Assembly (NCBI RefSeq): GCF_014773265.1
Contig: NZ_JACWMY010000002.1
Location: 496,001-560,000, forward strand
DNA length: 64,000 nucleotides
Direction: 5' to 3'
Source of the DNA: Mucilaginibacter pankratovii
GTDB lineage: Bacteria; Bacteroidota; Bacteroidia; Sphingobacteriales; Sphingobacteriaceae
The notes under the pieces are model-generated. The model saw nothing but the letters and a program-made list of their open reading frames with translations. It ran no database searches and was not told the DNA's origin. The translations under genes were made by a program, and so were the position numbers. Shown here piece by piece: positions 18,121-26,322 of this stretch; positions within the stretch are counted from its first letter, which is position 1; each line of letters starts with the position of its first letter.

Positions 18121-21100
18121 TTAATTAAACTGAGCGCTGATACCTAAGGAAATTGTTTTCACGTTAGGATAAGTAGTGCCGTTGCCGGTGTTTAGTTCCG
18201 GATCCCATAACTTAAAATCGCTGATGGTGAACAAGTTGTAACCCATTATGTAGATACGGGCGTTGCTCATACCAAATTTATTGAATGTGGCTTTCGGGAA
18301 GGTGTATCCAACATCAAGTGTTTTCAAGCGGATGAACTGTACATCTTTTATCCACCACGAGCTGTGCTGCGTGTTGTTGGTGTTATCGCCATCGCCATAA
18401 GCTAAACGCGGATAAAACACATCCTGGCTCGGGTTATCTTCCGTCCACCTGTCGGTGATGTTGGCATAAGCGTTGCTGATACCCCCATTGGTTGCAAAGG
18501 GTTGTATAGCATTGCCAGATATATAGCGCGATGCGTGGCCGGTTCCCTGAAAAAACGCACCCAGATTAAAGCCTTTGTAAGCAACGTTAAAACCAACACC
18601 ATAGGTTAAGAAAGGCACATCGCCCTTGCTAATCTGTGTTCTGTCGTAAGCGTTAATGATGCCGTCGTTATTTAAATCGCGGTACTTAATATCGCCCGGG
18701 CGGATACTCTCTTTCGATCCTGGTACAGCGCTGTTGTTGATCTCTTCCTGGCTTGTAAATAAACCCTCGGCTACGTAGCCAAAATCGGCCAGGATGTTAT
18801 GTCCGCGCCGGTCGTTCCATGGATATTTAGGAGATGGCTGGTCATTTTCAATAACAACATCTTTATTGTAGGTAACATTACCACGCAAATTCACCACCGT
18901 TTGGCCTATGTTAAGGCGTTGTTCGATGGTGGCATCAAAACCTTTGTTTTCAACTATACCAAGGTTAGCATAGGGTGCGGATGATAAGCCCACATAACCC
19001 GGTACAGCTGCCCTTTGCAGGAAGATACCGCTGCGATGTTCTTTAAACAGATCGAAGGTTAAAGAGAAGGTTTCGTGAAACGCTCTAATATCAAAACCCA
19101 GATCCTGCTTGTGCGATCTGGACCATGTTACATCAACACCATAATCGGTAATATTGATACCGCTAATGCCATTGGTATTGTTTTGGCCATAAGTATAACC
19201 CGGGGCACCGTCTGACAATAGCGTTAAATAACCAAACCTACGGCCCAAACCAATATCTGCGCTGCCTACAATACCGTTGCTGTAGCGGATCTTAAAGAAG
19301 GAGATAGTGTTTTTGACAGGTTCAAAAAACTTTTCTTCGGATACCAGCCAGCCTAAACCAAATGCAGGGAAGTAACCGTAACGTTTATCCGGCGCAAAGT
19401 TTTCAGATCCGTTGTAACCTACGTTAAACTCGGCAAAATACTTATCACTATAAGAGTAGGTTACCCTGCCCGCCAGGCTTCGCAGGCGATATGGGATAGA
19501 AGTGGTAAAGTTGTCTGCCGGAAAACGCGACTCATCCTCCTGGTTAAACAATAAAAGCCCACCAATGCGGTGCTTGCTGAACCCGCGATCGTAGTTTAAA
19601 GACGACTCGGTGTAAACCTTGTTACGGCCACCGCTGCCGGCACCATAGTTAAGGTAATTACCCTGCCCGGTGTAAGTTCTTACCAGGTTTAAGGTACCAT
19701 CAGGTTTGTAAGGAGTATTCTGATCAGGGTACCACGTATCCTCGCCTTTTTGGCGGGTAATGCCATTACTGTTAAAAGCATCAAAGGCGAAGAGGGTGTT
19801 AAAGGTTAAACCTTTTATAATCGAGCCCAGATCCTGTGTTACGCGGATATTAGAGTAAAGCTGATTTTCGAAGTTGGTGCGATAACCTCTGCGGGTAAGG
19901 TCGGCATAAGGGTTACGCTGATCACCGTTAGGGTTTACCCCCGGTACAAAACCACCCGGGTATTCAAGCGGAAACACAACCGGTGAAACAATCATGGCCT
20001 GTTGGAAAATATCGCCGGAAGATACAGATGGGTAATTGCCCTTACTTACATATCCCTGTACACCCAAAGCTACCTTGGTGCTCTTGGTAACGTCCAGGTC
20101 AACGTTACTGGTAAAGTTGTAACGGCTGTAGTCAATGTTAGAGTTGTATGTAGATAGCTTGTCGGTTTTTAAAAGGCCGCCTTCGTTATAGTAACTGGCC
20201 GATATATAGTAACGGGAATTAGGTGCACCACCATTGATGTTAACATTGGCACGCCTGTTACGGCTTGTATTTTTAAATACTGCATCCATCCAGTTAATGT
20301 TCGGATAAAGCAGTGGATCAACATTATTCTGTGTGTTTTGAATGTATTGCTGCGAATACTTAGGAACTCCTCCCCTTGTAGTATTAGCCTCGTTAACGGC
20401 ATTCATAAAGGTGATGCCATCGGCCATTTCGGGCACACGGGTAAATGAAGTGAAACCTTCATAATAGTCGGCATCAATTTTTGGCTTACCTGCTTTACCA
20501 CGCTTGGTTTGCACCAATATAACACCGTTTGCCCCCCTAACACCGTACACTGCTGTTGCAGATGCATCTTTTAAAATAGTGAACGACTGGATATCCTGCG
20601 GATCGAGGTTGTTTATAGATCGGGTAACACCATCTACCAAAACTAAAGGGCCTGTAGCGTTATTGGTAAAAGTAGAGATACCGCGGATCCAGATATCGGC
20701 GCTATTGCCGCCGGGTTCACCCGAACGCTGCACGCCAACTATACCCGATAATCTGCCCGCCAGTAAAGTAGAAATGTTAGCAACAGGCTGTTTTAATTCG
20801 CCAACGTCAACTGTAGACTGTGCTCCTACTAAACTCACTTTACGCTGCGTACCGTAAGCAACCACCGCAACTTCTTTCAGCTCGTTTTGCGGATTAGGTA
20901 CCATTTTTATGTCTATCACCTTTGCATCGGCTACCACCACTTCCTGGCTTTGATAACCAATAAAGGCAAACACCAGCGTTTCGGTATCATCATTTACCTG
21001 TATCTGGTACTTTCCTGATGCATCGGTGATACCACCGCGGGTGGTGTTTTTAACCCTGATGGTAACACCGGGTAAAGCCTCGCCCTTTTCATCAACCACT

Positions 21101-21519
21101 TTACCCGTAACAATACGCTGAGCTTGTTTTGGCTTGGCAATGGGTACCTTTTCTTCGTACCGAATGAGAATTTCATCATCGAGCACTATAAATGTATAGG
21201 AAGTATTGCTGAGGGCTTTATTTAGCACCCTGCCAAGCTCCTGGTTAACAACCTTTACAGATATGCGCGTTTTGCTGTTGGTTACCGCGCCGTTGTACGT
21301 AAATTTTACGCCCGAGGCAGTCGAAATATTGTCAAGAGCCTCTACCAATAAGCTGTTTTTTAAATTAACAGTGATGTGCTTTTTCAACAGATCCTGCGCA
21401 TCTGCCGGGCGCGCTGCCATCAGGATAGTTGAACTGCTTAAAATTGTAAGTATGAGGGTGCTTATCTTCATAAAAAGCATATACTTGCGTCCCTTATTGC
21501 GGGATACATTATTTTTCAT
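18121..21519 (-). CDS. SusC/RagA TonB-dependent receptor with N-terminal STN domain
   Basis: A 1132-residue outer-membrane transporter. Order of domains: a long N-terminal signal sequence, STN secretin/TonB short domain (about 45-125), a carboxypeptidase-D-regulatory-like beta sandwich (about 137-215, GEALPGVTIRVKNTTRGG), TonB-box-like region, plug (about 225-335, SGIVGVQRSGEPGGNSADIW, ILKDASATAVYGVRGANG) and a beta barrel ending in a typical C-terminal strand with Phe. The STN domain marks it as a transducer that signals to a FecR anti-sigma factor, which is encoded directly upstream. It imports oligosaccharide with the SusD lipoprotein downstream. Confidence 0.95.
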   Translation of the reverse strand: MKNNVSRNKGRKYMLFMKISTLILTILSSSTILMAARPADAQDLLKKHITVNLKNSLLVEALDNISTASGVKFTYNGAVTNSKTRISVKVVNQELGRVLNKALSNTSYTFIVLDDEILIRYEEKVPIAKPKQAQRIVTGKVVDEKGEALPGVTIRVKNTTRGGITDASGKYQIQVNDDTETLVFAFIGYQSQEVVVADAKVIDIKMVPNPQNELKEVAVVAYGTQRKVSLVGAQSTVDVGELKQPVANISTLLAGRLSGIVGVQRSGEPGGNSADIWIRGISTFTNNATGPLVLVDGVTRSINNLDPQDIQSFTILKDASATAVYGVRGANGVILVQTKRGKAGKPKIDADYYEGFTSFTRVPEMADGITFMNAVNEANTTRGGVPKYSQQYIQNTQNNVDPLLYPNINWMDAVFKNTSRNRRANVNINGGAPNSRYYISASYYNEGGLLKTDKLSTYNSNIDYSRYNFTSNVDLDVTKSTKVALGVQGYVSKGNYPSVSSGDIFQQAMIVSPVVFPLEYPGGFVPGVNPNGDQRNPYADLTRRGYRTNFENQLYSNIRVTQDLGSIIKGLTFNTLFAFDAFNSNGITRQKGEDTWYPDQNTPYKPDGTLNLVRTYTGQGNYLNYGAGSGGRNKVYTESSLNYDRGFSKHRIGGLLLFNQEDESRFPADNFTTSIPYRLRSLAGRVTYSYSDKYFAEFNVGYNGSENFAPDKRYGYFPAFGLGWLVSEEKFFEPVKNTISFFKIRYSNGIVGSADIGLGRRFGYLTLLSDGAPGYTYGQNNTNGISGINITDYGVDVTWSRSHKQDLGFDIRAFHETFSLTFDLFKEHRSGIFLQRAAVPGYVGLSSAPYANLGIVENKGFDATIEQRLNIGQTVVNLRGNVTYNKDVVIENDQPSPKYPWNDRRGHNILADFGYVAEGLFTSQEEINNSAVPGSKESIRPGDIKYRDLNNDGIINAYDRTQISKGDVPFLTYGVGFNVAYKGFNLGAFFQGTGHASRYISGNAIQPFATNGGISNAYANITDRWTEDNPSQDVFYPRLAYGDGDNTNNTQHSSWWIKDVQFIRLKTLDVGYTFPKATFNKFGMSNARIYIMGYNLFTISDFKLWDPELNTGNGTTYPNVKTISLGISAQFN

Positions 21520-21550
21520 ATATTCACTTCGATAAAACGTTAAAAAATAG

Positions 21551-21560
21551 CAGGTACCCT
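21551..21560 (-). promoter_or_regulatory. AGGGTA-type motif upstream of susC
   Basis: On the minus strand AGGGTACCTG lies 31 bp before the susC start codon. Related AGGGTA motifs precede fecR and the DUF1735-type lipoprotein gene. It may be part of an ECF sigma promoter or operator; this is inferred only from the recurrence. Confidence 0.35.
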
Positions 21561-21665
21561 GGGTTCCACTCCGTTGAGGTATAGCTGTTTACTGTGATGT
21601 TTTTTTGATACAGTTAGCGCCCCCTCGCACGGGGCGTTAATTGATCTTTGGATGAGCAGGTATCG

Positions 21666-22637
21666 TTACTTCAAATTACACCCTCCTCCTTTAATGATCC
21701 ATACACTATCCTTTGTGGTTACAGATGCGTTAAGTACAAACGCCATCTTTTTTAAGAATTTAACCGGGCTCTCACCTGGCTTTATGCGGCCGTAAAACGT
21801 GCAATTCTGTACGTTGCCAACTACTTTGATATTCATACCATATAAGCGGCCTAGATCTTCGGCCACATCTTTAGATGGGATATTTTTATACTCGTAGTAA
21901 CCATTGTGCCGGCCAACAACTGCGTCTATATCAGCAATAGGCATAACTCTGGCTTCTTTCGTTGCTTTATTGTAAACAACCTGGTTATTTGGCAACAGCG
22001 ATACGGCCGTTTTACTACCGGTAAATGAGACCTTCCCTGTTATCAATGCTACAGTAACATTATCGTTTTCCTTTAAAGCCGATATGTTAAAACTGGTACC
22101 TAATACCCTTGTACTGGTGCTGCCTGTGCTAACAATAAAAGGGTGCTGCTTATCTTTGGCAATATCAAAAAACGCCTCCCCCGAAAAGGCTACATCGCGT
22201 GTTGGCCCCTTAAAGGATGCCGGATACGTAAGCGTGCTTTTTGCACTTAACCAAATAACCGAGCCATCTGTTAATTGAAGGGTTTTTGTTTCGCCGGCCC
22301 TTGTGCTAATGGTGATCAACGCGGGCGCAACTTCCTTTTGTGCAAAACGCCATAACACAAAGCAGCATACCGCCCCAATTACCGAAGCTGCAACAGCAAT
22401 TTTATAAAAAAGGGTACCGGTACGGCCCCGGGCCGACGGCGTATCACTTACCTGCCGTTTTACACCCTTAAATATGCGTTCTTTTGCTTCAGCCTCGTCC
22501 AACTCGCTTAGGTAAGGCCATGAGTTATCATCAATACCTTTTTGGCGATACCATAGCAACAACTCTTCCCGCTCGGCCTGGGTAGCTGTGCCGTCGATAT
22601 ATTTTTTTATTAAATAGGTCTGTCTTAATTCGTCCAT
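21666..22637 (-). CDS. FecR family anti-sigma factor
   Basis: A transmembrane anti-sigma protein of about 323 residues. I prefer the start at ATG 22637 (MDELRQTYLIKKYIDG), the usual N-terminus of the family; an in-frame ATG at 22670 would add 11 residues and overlap the shared AGGGTA region. The cytoplasmic N-terminal domain is followed by one membrane segment (AASVIGAVCCFVLW), the FecR periplasmic domain (TRAGETKTLQLTDGSVIWL) and a C-terminal DUF4974-type domain. It would relay the signal from the STN domain of SusC to the ECF sigma factor encoded 78 bp upstream. Confidence 0.92.
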   Translation of the reverse strand: MDELRQTYLIKKYIDGTATQAEREELLLWYRQKGIDDNSWPYLSELDEAEAKERIFKGVKRQVSDTPSARGRTGTLFYKIAVAASVIGAVCCFVLWRFAQKEVAPALITISTRAGETKTLQLTDGSVIWLSAKSTLTYPASFKGPTRDVAFSGEAFFDIAKDKQHPFIVSTGSTSTRVLGTSFNISALKENDNVTVALITGKVSFTGSKTAVSLLPNNQVVYNKATKEARVMPIADIDAVVGRHNGYYEYKNIPSKDVAEDLGRLYGMNIKVVGNVQNCTFYGRIKPGESPVKFLKKMAFVLNASVTTKDSVWIIKGGGCNLK

Positions 22638-22670
22638 TTCAGCGCAATTAATTAGAAGTACCATAAGCAA

Positions 22671-22685
22671 GGGGGTACCCTTAGT
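22671..22685 (-). promoter_or_regulatory. ACTAAGGGTA motif upstream of fecR
   Basis: Minus-strand ACTAAGGGTACCCCC lies 34 bp before the preferred fecR start. ACTAAGGGTA recurs exactly upstream of the lipoprotein gene (24551-24570), and AGGGTACC recurs upstream of susC. Candidate ECF-dependent promoter or operator element. Confidence 0.4.
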
Positions 22686-22747
22686 TGAAGTACAATATTT
22701 TTAAAAAAAGTGTTATTTAATTACTACCGCAGCCGTCAGCAATACTT

Positions 22748-23332
22748 TTATAGCTCTTTAAGAACTATAAGAAGCACCATCATTTCTTTAAGGTTTAAGC
22801 GGAGCATCTTAAGAGCTTTGGTAAGATGGGCTTCTACCGTTTTTTTGGCAATATTCATTTCATCGGCTATCTCCTGGGGAGAGAGGCCTTTTTGCCTGCT
22901 GTACTGATAAACCAGGCGGCATTTTTCGGGCAGTTGTTCTACCAGTCCGTTCACATATTCTTCCAGGAACTTTGCATGGAAAAGGTCTTCCGGCAGTTCG
23001 GCCAGCGGACTGCCGGGCATATGCTTCAGAAGTTTCTCACGCCGGTTTTTTGTGTAGATGCTTTTAAAGACAGAAAACTTTATCGATGTGGCCAGATACG
23101 AACTCAGGGTATCAATCTTCACAACATCCCGCCGGTTCCAGAGGCTTACAAACACCTCCTGTACTATTTCTTCTGCTGCAAACTTGTCTTTGGTATAACT
23201 ATACCCTAATGCAATTAACTTTTTCCAATACCGGTTGTAAATTTCTGTAAAGGCGGCATCATTACCTGTGGTAAAAAGTTCAAGTAATTCGCTATCAGTT
23301 GGCTTTACGTCAATTTTCATCGGGCATGGCAA
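22748..23332 (-). CDS. ECF-type RNA polymerase sigma factor (FecI-like)
   Basis: A 194-residue sigma-70 family protein of the extracytoplasmic type. Region 2 is at about 25-95 (AFTEIYNRYWKKL, AAEEIVQEVFVSLW) and region 4 at about 130-185 (LPEKCRLVYQYSRQKGLS, then PQEIADEMNIAKKTVEAHL). The ATG at 23332 gives MPCPMKIDV; the internal Met at residue 5 (23320) is an equally plausible start. It is encoded just before fecR and susC/susD and should direct their transcription once released by FecR. Confidence 0.93.
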   Translation of the reverse strand: MPCPMKIDVKPTDSELLELFTTGNDAAFTEIYNRYWKKLIALGYSYTKDKFAAEEIVQEVFVSLWNRRDVVKIDTLSSYLATSIKFSVFKSIYTKNRREKLLKHMPGSPLAELPEDLFHAKFLEEYVNGLVEQLPEKCRLVYQYSRQKGLSPQEIADEMNIAKKTVEAHLTKALKMLRLNLKEMMVLLIVLKEL

Positions 23333-23433
23333 TGTTTTTACTAAATTATTAATAATTCTTTAACAATAAGTTGTTTTTAATGCAATAGTGATTAAAAAAT
23401 ATTGTTTTAACGCAAAGTCAAAACGCTTTTCAC

Positions 23434-23463
23434 AAAAAAAGCCACTGCATCCCGGCAGCGGCT
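23434..23463 (-). terminator. Intrinsic terminator after the DUF1735-type lipoprotein gene
   Basis: In minus-strand RNA AGCCGCUGC pairs with GCAGUGGCU (one G-U wobble, 6-nt loop) and is followed by seven U residues. It lies 19 bp past the lipoprotein stop codon and separates that gene from the sigma factor gene. Confidence 0.85.
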
Positions 23464-23481
23464 GAATTGTTTCGATCGAAT

Positions 23482-24429
23482 TTAGTTAAGCTTAATAACC
23501 TCAGTTATTCTTCTGTCGCCTGTACCTCCAACGTATTTATAATTAAGGTTAAAGGTACGTGTAGCGGGATCAAATGTACAGCTTCCGTTAGTTTGGATAC
23601 TTGGATTGGCAGCGCCTGGTGCCGAGATCACTGTAACTGAGTTATCTGGGTTTACTATTAACCACATATAATAATTACTCCCGCCTAAGTCAGCCGCTTC
23701 GGCGCGTATGATGTTGCCATTTACAGTTGTCAAGGTTTTTGCCCTGTCTGTCCACGACCTATTTATAGAGGGATCTGGAAAAGCAATTGATCCACTGGCC
23801 TTAGCCTCACCTTCGTACTCGCTTTTTATACCTACTATGTAATATACGGTGCTGTAATAGTTTATCTTTTCACCCTGCGCATCGGCAATTGCTACGGGCA
23901 GCATGTATTTAACGCCAAGGGTTAACTTATCGGTAATAATATTTACAATATGGTCTGCAGTGGTTTGCCCTGCTGGTATGGTTACCTTTGTACTGGGAAC
24001 GCTGTAAGCATCGGCGGGTAACGGCTGGTAAATTTCGTACTTAAAGTCGGTAGCATCAGGCACATCGGTATCTGCTTTTACAGCGGCCAGGCTATCTGCA
24101 GTATAAAGTGCTTTGTGTGTGGCATTAAGGGCTGATATGGATCCATTATCTACGCTTAGGGTAACCGTTACGTCTTTACTAAGCGGCTTTGTTGCCGACA
24201 AAAGCACAGTTGTAACCAGCGGTTGGGGCGCAGAGCTAATGCTTTTGGCAATGTTGAATTTAAACCCGCCATTATCAAACATTGCAGGCCCCGCATGTGC
24301 AGCTATGGGCAGCTCAATGGATGTGGGCATATTTTTATAATTGTAGTTATCATCTGTTTTAGAGCACGAAGCCAGAATTGACATAACAGCTACAAGGGCC
24401 AAATAAAGTTTTGTAGATCTTCTTTTCAT
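23482..24429 (-). CDS. DUF1735/DUF4361-type surface lipoprotein
   Basis: A 315-residue lipoprotein (ILASCSK, lipidated Cys near residue 22). The N-terminal half is a DUF1735 (BT_3987-like) beta domain with its ADHIVNIITDKLTLGVKYMLP-type strand pattern; the C-terminal half is a DUF4361-like domain (SNYYMWLIVNPDNSVTV). Such proteins accompany SusD in Bacteroidota glycan-uptake loci and are thought to bind glycan at the cell surface. Here it sits upstream of the ECF sigma gene as its own transcript with its own terminator, rather than after susD as is more usual. Confidence 0.75.
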   Translation of the reverse strand: MKRRSTKLYLALVAVMSILASCSKTDDNYNYKNMPTSIELPIAAHAGPAMFDNGGFKFNIAKSISSAPQPLVTTVLLSATKPLSKDVTVTLSVDNGSISALNATHKALYTADSLAAVKADTDVPDATDFKYEIYQPLPADAYSVPSTKVTIPAGQTTADHIVNIITDKLTLGVKYMLPVAIADAQGEKINYYSTVYYIVGIKSEYEGEAKASGSIAFPDPSINRSWTDRAKTLTTVNGNIIRAEAADLGGSNYYMWLIVNPDNSVTVISAPGAANPSIQTNGSCTFDPATRTFNLNYKYVGGTGDRRITEVIKLN

Positions 24430-24550
24430 TTGTTATTGTTTTAGTTTGGGTAAAAGTTTGATGTTATTGCTAAGATTTAATTTATAGGCGTTGGTCGCAA
24501 ACCCTTCCAGCAACGGCATAGCACGCCCATATACTGGAGTACATTAAAAC

Positions 24551-24570
24551 ATAGCTTACCCTTAGTAGAA
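24551..24570 (-). promoter_or_regulatory. ACTAAGGGTA motif upstream of the DUF1735-type lipoprotein gene
   Basis: Minus-strand CTACTAAGGGTAAGC lies about 122 bp before the lipoprotein start codon. The 10-mer ACTAAGGGTA is identical to the one upstream of fecR, suggesting shared control by the local ECF sigma factor or another regulator. Confidence 0.4.
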
Positions 24571-24723
24571 GAGTTATTATTATAAATTTTCGGAAATCAT
24601 AATAGAATGTCCGGTTCGGCGGCTTTCGCAATACTAAAATCCCCGCTAACGGCTTATGATTATGGGATTATGCTCTTGCCTTCAGAAAATGTATGGCTAC
24701 GGGAACCAGCATATCAGGATTGG

Positions 24724-24753
24724 TTTTGGCCGGGAAAACTTTCCCGGCCAAAA
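24724..24753. terminator. Strong inverted repeat downstream of the eCIS cluster
   Basis: TTTTGGCCGGGAA (24724-24736) pairs perfectly with TTCCCGGCCAAAA (24741-24753), with a short loop. The T and A runs are inside the arms, so it is a bidirectional terminator candidate rather than a textbook one. It lies 145 bp beyond the AAA+ gene, the last gene of the leftward eCIS array. Confidence 0.55.
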
Positions 24754-24897
24754 CTAATAACTGCGCCAGTACGGATCACTTCATTGAGCGTGAGCCACGC
24801 CAGCACACTATCGGCACTTCTGTCATGACCTACCAGTTTGCCCGGCACCTGCTTTTGTGGATGCCCCTTAAAGCCCCCGTTGATTAACGCTATTTAT

Positions 24898-26322
24898 TCA
24901 AATTGATTTTTCTTCTTTAAAAAACTCTTTGCGTATACCTTCTATAAGGTCGGCTTGTGTAAGGATGCCATCGTTGCGGGCGTAGCATTGCAGGGCAGCA
25001 AAGTACACCGCATTTAAAATGGATGCGCCGCTTAGTTCATATTTGTTTGATAGCTCGTTAAGGTTAACTGATGAGTGCAAGGCAAAACCGGCGGGTAGTG
25101 ATTTTTGCCATAAGGTAAGCCTATCCCGGCTGCCGGGCATAGGGAAATGTACCACTGCATGAAAACGACGTATAAAGGCATCATCCAGGTTATTTTTAAA
25201 GTTTGAAGCCAGTATCAGCAAACCAGCGTAATCTTCTACCCGCTGCAACAGGTAGCTTACTTCCTGGTTGGCATATTTATCGTGCGCACTTTGCACGTTG
25301 GTGCGCTTGCCGAATAGTGCGTCGGCTTCGTCAAAAAACAAGATCCAGTTTTTGGTTTCAGCTTTTTTGAAAACGCCTTCCAGGTTCTTTTCTGTTTCGC
25401 CAATAAATTTGCTCACTATCTGTGAGAGGTCGATACGATATACATCTTTACCAAATTGCTTACCTAAAAGTGCTGCGGTAAGTGTTTTACCCGTACCAGG
25501 CGGGCCGTAGAACAATACACGGTAACCCGGTTTTATCTTCCGTTTGAGGTTTTCATCGTCCATTAATTTAGGATGATATTCCAGCCATGTGCTGATATCC
25601 TTTATCTGCTGCATGGTTCGCGGATGCAGCACTACATCCTCCCATAGCATACTGGTTTCGATATGTTTTGCCGGAAAATCGAGCCCGAATCGTGGTGAAG
25701 ATTCTATGCCGAACAAGATCTTTTCCACCCATTCCTGCGCCAATACTATCCTGCCGCTCATTAATGGTTCGCCCTCTTTAACCGGCTCCAGCCATAAAAT
25801 ACCCAGTTTAAAAAAGAAATGATCTTCCCTAAAAAAATGCTGTGCCTGTAAGCGCCTGCCGATATCGTTGCCAGCTATGATAAACTGCGCGGTTTCGCCG
25901 GTGGGCAGCATACTGCGCTGGTTGGTGGCCTTTACACCGCCAAATTCCGAAAAATCCCCCCCGTTAGGAAAATGCTGCAGTATAATAGATTCAAAAAAAT
26001 TGGGCTGCACGTGCGGCACCAGCGCTAACATAACAATTACCCATTCCTCATTGCTTAGCCCGGGCAGGAATGCCGAGATCTGCTTAAGTTCCGTCCCGGC
26101 AAAAGCATCGTTAAGCCAGGTATCCGGGTTAAAAAAGCCTTCGCCGGCGTGCGATTGGATGCGTTTGGTTATTAAGCCGCCAAGCAAACCAATGGCCGCG
26201 GTTATGCCGTTTTCGGGACTTGTGTTTTTATGGATAGTGTATAGCACCTTATTGATTTTAAGTGTGTAACAATTAAAGTTATTATTTTTTTGGCACTTCT
26301 TTATCCTTACAGCATAAATCAA
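24898..26322 (-). CDS. eCIS-associated AAA+ ATPase (Pvc15/Afp15-like)
   Basis: A 474-residue protein with a variable N-terminal half and a C-terminal AAA+ module: Walker A GPPGTGKT (273-280), Walker B ILFFDEAD (327-334) and paired arginines FIRRF (383-387). ATPases of this type are a constant part of contractile injection loci, where they are thought to act in assembly or cargo loading in the cytoplasm. The ATG at 26322 overlaps the preceding gene by 41 bp; GTG at 26247 is an alternative that removes the overlap. It is the last gene of the eCIS array. Confidence 0.9.
   Translation of the reverse strand: MIYAVRIKKCQKNNNFNCYTLKINKVLYTIHKNTSPENGITAAIGLLGGLITKRIQSHAGEGFFNPDTWLNDAFAGTELKQISAFLPGLSNEEWVIVMLALVPHVQPNFFESIILQHFPNGGDFSEFGGVKATNQRSMLPTGETAQFIIAGNDIGRRLQAQHFFREDHFFFKLGILWLEPVKEGEPLMSGRIVLAQEWVEKILFGIESSPRFGLDFPAKHIETSMLWEDVVLHPRTMQQIKDISTWLEYHPKLMDDENLKRKIKPGYRVLFYGPPGTGKTLTAALLGKQFGKDVYRIDLSQIVSKFIGETEKNLEGVFKKAETKNWILFFDEADALFGKRTNVQSAHDKYANQEVSYLLQRVEDYAGLLILASNFKNNLDDAFIRRFHAVVHFPMPGSRDRLTLWQKSLPAGFALHSSVNLNELSNKYELSGASILNAVYFAALQCYARNDGILTQADLIEGIRKEFFKEEKSI

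Larger units (their letters stand above)
24430..24897. other. Intergenic region between eCIS cluster and glycan-uptake locus
   Basis: A 468 bp gap. The left end (24430-24600) holds the 5' region of the lipoprotein gene with an ACTAAGGGTA motif; 24724-24753 is a strong inverted repeat. Open frames at 24607-24887 exist on both strands but show no recognisable domain, so I treat them as noncoding or remnant sequence. Confidence 0.55.

Noticed and set aside
24607..24887. Two short plus-strand frames (73 and 64 aa)
   Set aside because: No recognisable domain, they overlap each other and a strong inverted repeat, and the minus strand is also open here.
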